This document shows, in pieces, positions 27,416 to 34,400 of a DNA stretch of 64,000 bases. The notes under the pieces were generated by a model. The model was not told where the DNA came from, made no database searches, and was given only the letters and a program-made list of their open reading frames with translations. The translations under genes were made by a program, and so were the position numbers. This DNA is from Ideonella dechloratans (GTDB lineage Bacteria > Pseudomonadota > Gammaproteobacteria > Burkholderiales > Burkholderiaceae_C), in contig NZ_CP088082.1 of the NCBI RefSeq assembly GCF_021049305.1, forward strand, positions 248,001 through 312,000, given 5' to 3'. Numbering within the stretch: the first letter of the stretch is position 1; each line of letters starts with the position of its first letter.

Positions 27416-28669
27416 TCAGTTGCAGCCCTTGGGCGCGGCCGGGTCGAAGCTGAAGCCGGCCGCGTACTGGAGGGACTGGTCCAGGGTCTGGAACTGCTGC
27501 AGCAGCGGCACCGTGCCCGTCGGGAAGGCGGGCAGTTCGATGCGCGGCTCGGTGAAGTCGTACACCGTGGTGTCGAAGCTGTCGTGCTTGGCCAGCTCGG
27601 CGCATTTGAAGGCGGCGCCGGCAGAGGTCTGGGCCAGGTAGACGCCGGTGTTGGACGCCAGGTTGGTGGCCAGGGCCAGCTGGGTGCCGCCCAGCCAGGC
27701 CAGTTGGGCATAGACCGGCTTGGCCGTGGGGTTCTTGGTCGAGCTCAGCACCGTCTGCGGGGTGCTGTACCACTGGCGGGTGAGGGCGTCGCGCCGGTTG
27801 ACGTAGAGGTTGCCGGCATCGGTGAAGGCGGCGAACACATTGCCCACACCGTCGACCACCGTGCTGAAGTGGCTGGACATCGGGTCGCCATCCGGCGTGC
27901 CCGAGAGCATCAGGGTGGGGCTGTTCCAGGCCAGGTCGGCGCCCCCCTTGAGCTTGCGTTCGGTCCAGTAGATGCTCGGGCCGTAGCTGAACAGCATGCC
28001 GATGCCGCCCGGCAGGGTCACCAGGCGGGCGCTGCGCTTGTCATAGCCGAAGGGCGCACTGGCGTTGACGTCGCCGAAGTACTGCTTGGCGCTGGCCCAG
28101 GTGCCCTTGTCGGCCGATTTGCGGTAGGCCACGATGCCGACATTGCCGGTCGTGGTGTCCTCCTGCACATAGGCCACCCAGGTGTTGCCGTTGCCATCCA
28201 CCGTGAAGCTCGGGTTCACCGCGTTGTAGCTGCTGGCCACGCGCGGCACCTTTTCCACGGTGAAATTCGACCAGCTCTTGCTGGCGGGGTCGTAGGTGGC
28301 GGTGGCCAGGCGCACCAGGCCGTCGTTGCACTGGTAGACCACGGTCAGCACATTCCCGTCGAGCGCGCTGTCCGAGACGCTGTTGCCGTCGGTGTAGCCC
28401 AGCTTGCGCTGCTGGGTCCACACCAGCCCGTCGTCGGAAGACTGCAGGTTCAGTGCGGCGCTGGAGCCGCTCTGGCCTGACAGATTGGCCACGATGTGGA
28501 AGCGTCCATCGGCCGTGACGAACAGGTGGCGCTGGTGCCGGTAGGAGATCAGCCGCTTGGCTTGGCTGCTGAGCGTGGTCTGGTTCACCTGGGACACCGC
28601 ATGGGCCGGCGCGGCGAAGGCGCAGGTCAGGGCGACGGCACAGAACAGGGCGGCGGGGCGGAACTTCAA
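27416..28669 (-). CDS. Secreted Asp-box (sialidase-like beta-propeller) protein
   Basis: 417 residues beginning at TTG 28669 with GAGGT upstream; no ATG fits better. A clear signal peptide is cleaved near APAHA. The body has beta-propeller character with an Asp-box SSDDGLVW (SxDxGxxW) at about residues 77-84 and repeated strands such as NPSFTVDGNGNTWVAYV, FSTVVDGVGNVFAAFTD and QLAWLGGTQLALATN. This fold is shared by sialidases and other BNR-repeat proteins, but sialidase catalytic residues could not be identified, so enzymatic activity is not claimed. Two cysteines near the C-terminus may pair. It reads out of repeat copy B, opposite in direction to ohrR. Confidence 0.75.
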   Translation of the reverse strand: MKFRPAALFCAVALTCAFAAPAHAVSQVNQTTLSSQAKRLISYRHQRHLFVTADGRFHIVANLSGQSGSSAALNLQSSDDGLVWTQQRKLGYTDGNSVSDSALDGNVLTVVYQCNDGLVRLATATYDPASKSWSNFTVEKVPRVASSYNAVNPSFTVDGNGNTWVAYVQEDTTTGNVGIVAYRKSADKGTWASAKQYFGDVNASAPFGYDKRSARLVTLPGGIGMLFSYGPSIYWTERKLKGGADLAWNSPTLMLSGTPDGDPMSSHFSTVVDGVGNVFAAFTDAGNLYVNRRDALTRQWYSTPQTVLSSTKNPTAKPVYAQLAWLGGTQLALATNLASNTGVYLAQTSAGAAFKCAELAKHDSFDTTVYDFTEPRIELPAFPTGTVPLLQQFQTLDQSLQYAAGFSFDPAAPKGCN

Positions 28670-28879
28670 GGCAACCTCGTCAGCGGCAAAGAATGGGCAA
28701 GCGACAGATTAACCAGCCGCGCCCCCCCTGCGTGTGTCCGACCGGCGTGGGTGGCCCCCTTGGTCTAGGGGGAACCCTGGCACAAGCCACGGCCGGAGCG
28801 GCAGGAAGTCACGGTCGGGCGCGGCGGCTGTCAAGTCTTGACAATCGTGGCCGGACCGCCGCCGCCGGGCAGGCTGAGC

Positions 28880-28978
28880 TGCCTACTTTTGAGGCATTCC
28901 GTCGGAGTTCCCGGGCTGACAAGGGCTTGCGAGGGCCCTCCCCGGCTTATCCACAGGCTTGTGCAGCGCCGGTGTGGA
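28880..28978 (+). repeat. Repeat unit B1
   Basis: Hairpin TGCCT (28880-28884), loop ACTTTTG, AGGCA (28892-28896): the closing pair is T-A where A1 and A2 have G-C, a compensatory change. The block CTGACAAGGGCTTGCG starts at 28916, then TTATCCACA (28947-28955) and TCCACA-N17-TGTGGA (28950-28978). Confidence 0.75.
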
Positions 28979-29005
28979 CCGTGTCCGGCATGGCCCGTCC
29001 GGGCC

Positions 29006-29104
29006 TGCCAATTTTTAAGGCAATGTGACGGAAGATGAGCGAAATCAGTCACTTGCGAGCGCAGGCCACGGCTTGTCCACAAGCTTGTCCAGTCCGGATG
29101 TGGA
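29006..29104 (+). repeat. Repeat unit B2
   Basis: Starts 126 bp after B1. Hairpin TGCC(A), T-rich loop, (A)GGCA at 29006-29022 with only four pairs; then AATGTGACGGAAG as in A2, and TCCACA (29076-29081)-N17-TGTGGA (29099-29104). The AAGGGCTTGC block is degraded to GTCACTTGC. Confidence 0.72.
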
Positions 29105-29212
29105 TCGCACGTCCACTTCAATCCTGACTGCCGAGAAAGGGTATTGGTGTGGAATGCCCTAAAATATAGCGTGCGATCAAAAAACCTTTCCGCCCTGCCT
29201 TCGGCCCTGGCC

Positions 29213-29671
29213 GTGCCGCCACGGCTGGATGACCAGCTGTGCTTCGCGGTGTACTCCACCATGCTGGGGCTCAACAAGATCTACCGGCGTCTGCTCAAGC
29301 CGCTGGAACTGACCTACCCTCAGTACCTGGTGATGCTGGTGCTGTGGGAACAGGACGGGCTGACCGTCTCGCAGATCGGTGAGCGGCTCTTCCTGGATTC
29401 GGCCACCCTGACGCCTCTGCTCAAGCGCCTGGCGACGCAGGGCGTGCTGGAGCGCCAGCGCGCCGAACGGGACGAGCGCCAGGTGCTCATCCACCTGACC
29501 GACAAGGGGCGCCAGCTGGGCGAACTGGCCAAGGGCATCCCGGCCTGCGTGGGCGAGGCAACGGGCTGCTCGCTGGACGAGGTGGTGCGGCTGCGGGAAG
29601 CCCTGGTGCAGTTGCGCAGTGCACTGGCGCGGGGCGACGGCGCACTGGCCGCCGCGCAATGCAAGGAGTGA
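29213..29671 (+). CDS. ohrR: MarR-family redox regulator OhrR (two-Cys type)
   Basis: 152 residues if started at GTG 29213. The motif [11 protein letters not shown] holds the reactive cysteine (C10), and [12 protein letters not shown] supplies candidate resolving cysteines C112 and C119. The winged helix ([36 protein letters not shown]) is standard. OhrR represses ohr peroxidase genes and is inactivated by organic hydroperoxides. The frame is open back to 29144 (TTG/GTG), but codons there (CTA, AAA, TAT, TCA) are unlike the gene. The AT-rich patch at 29160-29185 looks like a promoter, so the shorter form, which also matches family length, is preferred. There is no ohr gene in the window. Confidence 0.8.
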   Translation: MPPRLDDQLCFAVYSTMLGLNKIYRRLLKPLELTYPQYLVMLVLWEQDGLTVSQIGERLFLDSATLTPLLKRLATQGVLERQRAERDERQVLIHLTDKGRQLGELAKGIPACVGEATGCSLDEVVRLREALVQLRSALARGDGALAAAQCKE

Positions 29672-29676
29672 TGGCC

Positions 29677-30180
29677 ATGAAGTCACCTCAACCTCTGCGA
29701 CAGGGCGCGGGCCTGCTGGCGCTGTCGGCCGTGCTGTGGCTGGCCGGCTGTGCCACCTGCGGGCTGGACCCGCAGGTCGCCCAGACGACCGACAGCGTGC
29801 GCGCCCAGTTGGGCGAGCCCACCGAAGCCTGGCCGCACAGCGATGGCAGCCAGCGCTGGACTTACTGGTGGGGCGCCTACGGGCGGCAGACCTGCATGGC
29901 GGACTTCGACGCCCAGGGCCACATGCAGAAGGTCGAGAACGTGCTGGACGAAGCCCATTTCCTGCAGGTGCGCCCGGGCATGACCCAGGCCCAGCTGCGG
30001 GAACTGCTGGGCCCGCCCTCCTGGATCTGGCATGTGCAGTACCACGACCAGACGGTGTGGTCCTACCGCTATGTGAATCCGTTCTGCGACGTCTTCCATG
30101 TGGGGCTGACCCCGGCCGGCATCGTGGAGGACAGCGCCCACGGGCTCGACCCGATCTGCGACCACGAGGATCGCCATTGA
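29677..30180 (+). CDS. SmpA/OmlA (BamE-like) domain lipoprotein
   Basis: 167 residues from ATG 29677, eight bases after AAGGAG. Signal sequence ends in lipobox LAGC. Two repeats of the SmpA/OmlA fold can be seen: [27 protein letters not shown] and [21 protein letters not shown]...VWSYRY. BamE proteins stabilise the outer-membrane assembly complex, but many SmpA-domain lipoproteins are stand-alone; this one is longer and divergent, so it need not be BamE. Four cysteines remain in the mature part (after CATC). It begins six bases after the ohrR stop, so the two are probably cotranscribed. Confidence 0.8.
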   Translation: MKSPQPLRQGAGLLALSAVLWLAGCATCGLDPQVAQTTDSVRAQLGEPTEAWPHSDGSQRWTYWWGAYGRQTCMADFDAQGHMQKVENVLDEAHFLQVRPGMTQAQLRELLGPPSWIWHVQYHDQTVWSYRYVNPFCDVFHVGLTPAGIVEDSAHGLDPICDHEDRH

Positions 30181-30271
30181 GGCTGCGGCGCACGCCGCAG
30201 GACAATACGAGGTTTTTGCCGCCTGACCGCGCCCGCCCGGGTGCCGGGTCAGGCGACGGAGCGAGACACCC

Positions 30272-31228
30272 ATGACCGTGCAGTGGTTCCCCGGACACAT
30301 GCATGCCACGCGCAAGGCCATCGGCGAGCGGCTGAAGGCCGGCATCGACGTGGTGATCGAGTTGCTGGACGCCCGCCTGCCGGGCTCCAGCAGCAACCCC
30401 CTGCTGGCCGAAATGACCCGCGGCAAGGCTGCGCTCAAGGTACTCAACAAGCAGGACCTGGCCGATCCCGAGCGCACCGCGCTGTGGCTGGCGCACTTGA
30501 ACGCCCAGCCGGACACCCGCGCCATCGCCCTGGACGCCAGTGAGCGCGCGCCCGCCCAGCGCCTGGCCGCCGCCTGCCGGGAACTGATGCCCCACCGCGG
30601 CGGCATGGACAAGCCGCTGCGCATCCTGATCTGCGGCGTGCCCAACGTGGGCAAGTCCACGCTGATCAACACCCTGGTGGGCAAGAAGGCCACCAAGACG
30701 GGCGACGAGGCCGGCATCACCAAGAACGAGCAGCGCATCAACCTGGACAAGGGCGCCTACCTCTTCGACACCCCCGGCATGCTCTGGCCCAAGATCATCG
30801 TGCCCAAGAGCGGCTTTCACCTGGCCGCGGCCGGCTCGGTGGGCCACAACGCCTACGACGACGAAGAGGTGGCGCTGGAGTTGCTGGAGACCCTGCAGCC
30901 CGACTACCCCGGCCTGATCGAGGCCCGCTACAAGCTGCCCGCCGGCACCGCCGCGCTCAAGGCCGAGGCCCTGCTCGAAGCCATCGCCCGCCAGCGCGGC
31001 GCGGTGCAGGCCGGCGGCCGGGTGAACCTGGCCAAGGCCGCCGAGCTGGTCATCAACGACTTCCGCACCGGCATCATCGGCCGCCTGACCCTGGAGACAC
31101 CGGCAGGCTTCGCCGCCTGGCAGCAGGCGGCGGAGGTGGTGGAAGCGGCCCACCAGGCCCGCAAGCAGGCCATGCAGCAGAAGCGCCGCAGCGAGTGGCG
31201 GGGCGAGCGGGCGGGCGGCGGCGACTGA
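30272..31228 (+). CDS. ylqF: Ribosome biogenesis GTPase YlqF/RbgA-type
   Basis: 318 residues. Circularly permuted GTPase motifs appear in the order typical of this family: G4 NKQD (59-62), G1 GVPNVGKST (122-130), G2 around GITK, G3 DTPG (166-169). The N-terminal WFPGHMHATRKAI motif is the YlqF hallmark. In Bacillus, RbgA matures the 50S subunit. The C-terminal domain ends in a basic tail (RKQAMQQKRRSEWRG). Start ATG 30272 begins the conserved N-terminus. It is 91 bp after the SmpA-like gene and probably has its own promoter. Confidence 0.93.
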   Translation: MTVQWFPGHMHATRKAIGERLKAGIDVVIELLDARLPGSSSNPLLAEMTRGKAALKVLNKQDLADPERTALWLAHLNAQPDTRAIALDASERAPAQRLAAACRELMPHRGGMDKPLRILICGVPNVGKSTLINTLVGKKATKTGDEAGITKNEQRINLDKGAYLFDTPGMLWPKIIVPKSGFHLAAAGSVGHNAYDDEEVALELLETLQPDYPGLIEARYKLPAGTAALKAEALLEAIARQRGAVQAGGRVNLAKAAELVINDFRTGIIGRLTLETPAGFAAWQQAAEVVEAAHQARKQAMQQKRRSEWRGERAGGGD

Positions 31229-31298
31229 AGCCTTCGGCGGTGCCGTCGACGGGAACCCGGGTCCGCGCGCTTGCCATCCGAGCAGGCCCGCGCTGTTC

Positions 31299-33269
31299 TC
31301 AGGGCAGCCAAGCCAGTTTGGTGAACAGCTGCTGGTTCGCCACGGCGAGCACCAGAACACGATTGGCAAAAGGCACCAGGCGGAGCGACGTGATGTTCAT
31401 GCCTGCATCCCCGACGTCCGACAGGCTGAGCAAGATGGGGGTGACTGTTTGAGAAGTCAGCGCGCCAGCGTTCGATGCCAGGGTGCTGAGCGTCACTGAA
31501 CTGGCACTGCTGATGGAGAAGTGATCGCTCTCCATCACCCAGGAGGCATCGGCTCCGTTCAGAAACTCGGCGCAGCCCGAGCATCTGGGCAGCGTTTGCG
31601 CATCCAGGCTGCTGTTGCCGTTGGCGATGACCGGGTTGAGGTCGGTGTCGAGCAGCACGCCGAGTGTGGGTGCCTGGCCCGTGCCTGCATTCGCGAGCCC
31701 TTGCCAGAAGAGGCCGGTCGCATCAGCTTTGGCCAGCAGTGTCAGCCCCGTCACGCTGCCCGAGTTGAGCGCGAAGTCGGCTTGCTTCTGGAGGCCCGCG
31801 TCGGTGACGGACGCCAGTCGGAGGGTGGTGCCCGCATCCGGGAAATAGGCAACCCGTGCCGTGCCGCCGGCTGCCGACAGCGAGCGCAAGTCAAAGCCCG
31901 TGGTCGCCAGCGTGTTGACTGATTGCAGGGTGGTTTCGTTGGCCAAAGGCACGCCGTGGGCATCAAAAGGCTGAATGAACATGTCGGTCACCCAGCCGCT
32001 GGTACTGATGGAGGACCGGACCATGGCCAGCCAGAGCTGGGAGCCATCGCTCGCGATCTGCAGTTGAGAGATCCGGTTGCAGAGCGTCTGACCTGGCGCG
32101 GGCGGAATGTCGACCACCTTCGGGAAGTCGCCTGCGGCCTGGACGCCTTGGGCGTCAAACAGGAAGATGTTCAGCTGGCAGCCATTGCCACTGGAATCCG
32201 AAGCCTGGACTGCCACCAACTGATTCCCCAGCGCATGGAAGCCGCTGGTCGGCACGCCGGTGTAGAAGTTCGTCTGGGTAACCTGTCCGTGGATGTCGAC
32301 GCTGCTGATGGCCGTGTAGGTGGTGGCCTGGGTGTTAGTGAAACTGCCCACCAGAATCGCATGGTCGGAGAAGGCGACCGCCGCATTCACGGATTGAAGG
32401 GCTTGGCCGGCGGCCATGGTGGCAGTGCTCGGAATGAGTGCGGTGGCAGCGGGGGTGGCTCCGAAACCTTGTGTGATGCCGTCGAAATTCGTGAGCACCT
32501 CTTCGAAGACCTCGTCGCTTGAATCCGTGACCGGGATCGTGAGATTCTGTTTGACGATGCCGATACCCGGCGCATACCAGCTGGATTGCAATCCGGCCTG
32601 GAGCGTTTCGGAAACAGCGCCAGTCGACGAGAGGGTGACCCTGACCAGGAACACCGTGTCCACGCGCACCGCGTGCTCGACGATGCCGTTGGGCATCGAG
32701 ACATCCTCCGCGCCCACGACAATGCGGTAGACGCCGACCTCGCCCGAATCATTCTTGCCATCACCGTCCAGGTCCTCGCCGATGTCGGTGACCTGCTGAT
32801 CCATCAATGTGACCTGGTCGTTCTGGCGGACCGGCGAGCGCAGTTCGGGGTAGGTGATCTGCTGCGGGAGATCGGACAGCAGTGCGCGCGCTGAACTGTT
32901 GATGATGCTGCCATTGCTCAGGCTCAGCGTCACCGAATCGGTGCCCACATCGAAGGCATTGCTCGACGTCTCGGTGAACGTGCCGCCTTGCGCCGTCTGC
33001 GTGACAGCGTTGGTGTACCTCGTGCTGCTGCCGTCCAGCGTGTGGATTCCGGCGTAAGTCCAAGTGGCTCCGCTGATGAGGGGGCGCAGGCTGGTTGCGT
33101 CGGCGGTCAAGATGTCGCCCAGCGGCGGTGCCTCGGGCACGATGCTGCTCGTCGGTTCGGATCCACCGGTATTCGATCCGTCGCTTCCACTGGAGCCACC
33201 TCCGCCGCAGGCGACAAGAAGTGAAAACAAGCCGACTGCGCCCCACAGGCGTACTGCGCGAAATGCCAT
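31299..33269 (-). CDS. Large predicted lipoprotein of unknown function, lower GC than surroundings
   Basis: 656 residues from ATG 33269, preceded by a strong GGGAGGG purine run. The signal peptide ends in lipobox LLVAC followed by a Gly/Ser-rich tether (GGGGSSGSDGSN). The N-terminal domain (SGATWTYAGIHT...) resembles small beta domains seen in secreted proteins; the C-terminal two thirds have repeated beta-rich segments compatible with a propeller. No family was recognised. The gene is visibly less GC-rich and uses more AT-ending codons than its neighbours, which may reflect later acquisition. It converges on ylqF and has its own promoter region in the 139-bp gap to the EamA gene. Confidence 0.7.
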   Translation of the reverse strand: MAFRAVRLWGAVGLFSLLVACGGGGSSGSDGSNTGGSEPTSSIVPEAPPLGDILTADATSLRPLISGATWTYAGIHTLDGSSTRYTNAVTQTAQGGTFTETSSNAFDVGTDSVTLSLSNGSIINSSARALLSDLPQQITYPELRSPVRQNDQVTLMDQQVTDIGEDLDGDGKNDSGEVGVYRIVVGAEDVSMPNGIVEHAVRVDTVFLVRVTLSSTGAVSETLQAGLQSSWYAPGIGIVKQNLTIPVTDSSDEVFEEVLTNFDGITQGFGATPAATALIPSTATMAAGQALQSVNAAVAFSDHAILVGSFTNTQATTYTAISSVDIHGQVTQTNFYTGVPTSGFHALGNQLVAVQASDSSGNGCQLNIFLFDAQGVQAAGDFPKVVDIPPAPGQTLCNRISQLQIASDGSQLWLAMVRSSISTSGWVTDMFIQPFDAHGVPLANETTLQSVNTLATTGFDLRSLSAAGGTARVAYFPDAGTTLRLASVTDAGLQKQADFALNSGSVTGLTLLAKADATGLFWQGLANAGTGQAPTLGVLLDTDLNPVIANGNSSLDAQTLPRCSGCAEFLNGADASWVMESDHFSISSASSVTLSTLASNAGALTSQTVTPILLSLSDVGDAGMNITSLRLVPFANRVLVLAVANQQLFTKLAWLP

Positions 33270-33408
33270 CTTTCCCTCCCTGAGATGGCGGCGAATTCTA
33301 GGAGGCCGATGTCTCAATCCACTGCGATGGATGAGATCCATCCTCTCATTCAAGCACGCACCTTCGTGGAGAAGACCTTGAGGCTGTGCGTGCGCAGCCT
33401 TGACTTGC

Positions 33409-34284
33409 TCAGCGCGGAGAGGCGCAGGCCAGCCTGCGCGCCCCCGCCACGCAGCCGATGACGGCCAGGGCTGTCACTTGCATCAGCCAGGTCACTTGCT
33501 CGTGCAGCAGCAGGGCCGCCAGCATCAGCCCCAGGAAGGGCTGGAGCAGTTGCAGCTGGGCGACGGCGGCCACGCCGCCGAGTGCCAGGCCGCGGTACCA
33601 GAAGACGAAGCCCACCAGCATGCTGAAGACGGACACATAGGCCAGGCCCAGCCAGGCCGGGGCCGTGACGCCCGCCACCGTGGCCGGTGCGCTGAGCCAG
33701 GCCAGCGGCAGCATCACGGGCAGCGCCAGCACCAGCGCCCAGGAGATGACCTGCCAGCCGCCCAGGCGGGCGGTCAGGCGTGCGCCTTCGGCATAGCCCA
33801 GACCGCAGGCGACCACGGCCGCCAGCATCAGCGCGTCGCCCACCGGTGCCGCGGCAACACCCTGGGCCAGCGCATAGCCGCCGATCAGGCTGCTGCCCAG
33901 GGCCGACACGCCCCAGAACGCGGGGCGGGGGCGCTCGCCACCCCGCAGCACCGCGAAGATGGCCGTGGCCAGGGGAAGGGCGCCGATGAACACCATGGCA
34001 TGGGCCGAGGTGATGTGCTGCAAGGCCAGGGCGGTGAACAGGGGAAAGGCCACGACGCAGCCCAGGGCCACCACGGCCAGGGGCAGCAGGTCCTGGCGCG
34101 CGGGGCGGCGTTGGCGCCCCGCCCACAGCAGGCCGGTGGCCAGCAGCGCGGCGATGACGGCCCGCGCGCCGGTAAGGAACACCGGGTCGAACGCCATCAC
34201 CGCCAGGCGTGTGGCCGGCAGTGAGCCGCTGAAGATCACCACCCCCGCCAGTCCGTTCCACCACCCCTGCGTCCTGCGCTGCAC
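33409..34284 (-). CDS. EamA-family (DMT superfamily) transporter
   Basis: 291 residues from GTG 34284, with AGGAG about six bases upstream. Ten hydrophobic helices in two EamA repeats: first repeat with SGSLPATRLAV and FTALALQHITSAHAMVFIGALPL, second with WLGLAYVSVFSMLVGFVFWYRG and VAAVAQLQLLQPFLGLMLA. This is the RhaT/YdcZ-like drug/metabolite transporter pattern; members export amino acids, metabolites or drugs and the substrate cannot be read from sequence. It is divergent from a MocR regulator, a very common pairing in which the MocR protein activates the transporter gene. Confidence 0.9.
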   Translation of the reverse strand: MQRRTQGWWNGLAGVVIFSGSLPATRLAVMAFDPVFLTGARAVIAALLATGLLWAGRQRRPARQDLLPLAVVALGCVVAFPLFTALALQHITSAHAMVFIGALPLATAIFAVLRGGERPRPAFWGVSALGSSLIGGYALAQGVAAAPVGDALMLAAVVACGLGYAEGARLTARLGGWQVISWALVLALPVMLPLAWLSAPATVAGVTAPAWLGLAYVSVFSMLVGFVFWYRGLALGGVAAVAQLQLLQPFLGLMLAALLLHEQVTWLMQVTALAVIGCVAGARRLACASPR

Positions 34285-34354
34285 CGTCGGCTCCTGCTTG
34301 TGTCCTGCCGTGTTTATCGCCGGATGCTGTTGTCCAGGCCACCCACAGTGCCAT

Positions 34355-34372
34355 ACAGTTCGAAGAAACTGT
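34355..34372. promoter_or_regulatory. ACAGTT-N6-AACTGT inverted repeat in the EamA/MocR divergent promoter
   Basis: 6-bp perfect arms (34355-34360 and 34367-34372), with an additional CACAGTG at 34344-34350 that makes a direct repeat with the first arm. MocR/PdxR regulators commonly use direct plus inverted repeats in such divergent regions. It overlaps the upstream GTG/ATG candidates of the MocR gene, which favours the downstream ATG 34401 as the real start. Binding is inferred. Confidence 0.5.
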
Positions 34373-34400
34373 GATGCTTCAGATGCCGGTACGGTTGACC

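Larger units (their letters stand above)
28829..29104. repeat. Composite intergenic repeat element, copy B (palindrome plus two 99-nt units, period 126 bp)
   Basis: Second copy of the element at 26645-26922, same orientation, 2.2 kb away. It lies between the divergent Asp-box and ohrR genes. TGTCAAG-T-CTTGACA at 28829-28843 opens it, 51 bp before the first unit (53 bp in copy A). Units lie at 28880-28978 and 29006-29104, again exactly 126 bp apart. The perfect DnaA-box sequence TTATCCACA is at 28947-28955 and a one-mismatch version, TTGTCCACA, at 29074-29082. The sequence outside the conserved blocks has diverged strongly while spacing has not changed, which suggests that structure or spacing is under selection. 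Confidence 0.8.

Noticed and set aside
26645..29104. A chromosomal replication origin, because of the perfect DnaA-box sequences
   Set aside because: No dnaA, dnaN, gidA/mnmG or parAB nearby, no AT-rich unwinding region, and only four box-like sites spread over 2.3 kb. DnaA titration remains possible, an origin does not look likely.
26698..29104. A CRISPR array or tandem coding repeat
   Set aside because: Only two units per locus, units of 99 nt with diverged sequence, no spacers of constant size, no cas genes and no open frame maintained across units.
29147..29212. Longer OhrR start (GTG 29147 with GAAAGG upstream)
   Set aside because: Codons in this stretch are AT-rich and unlike the gene, the region looks like a promoter, and the shorter product fits the family length. 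It cannot be fully excluded.
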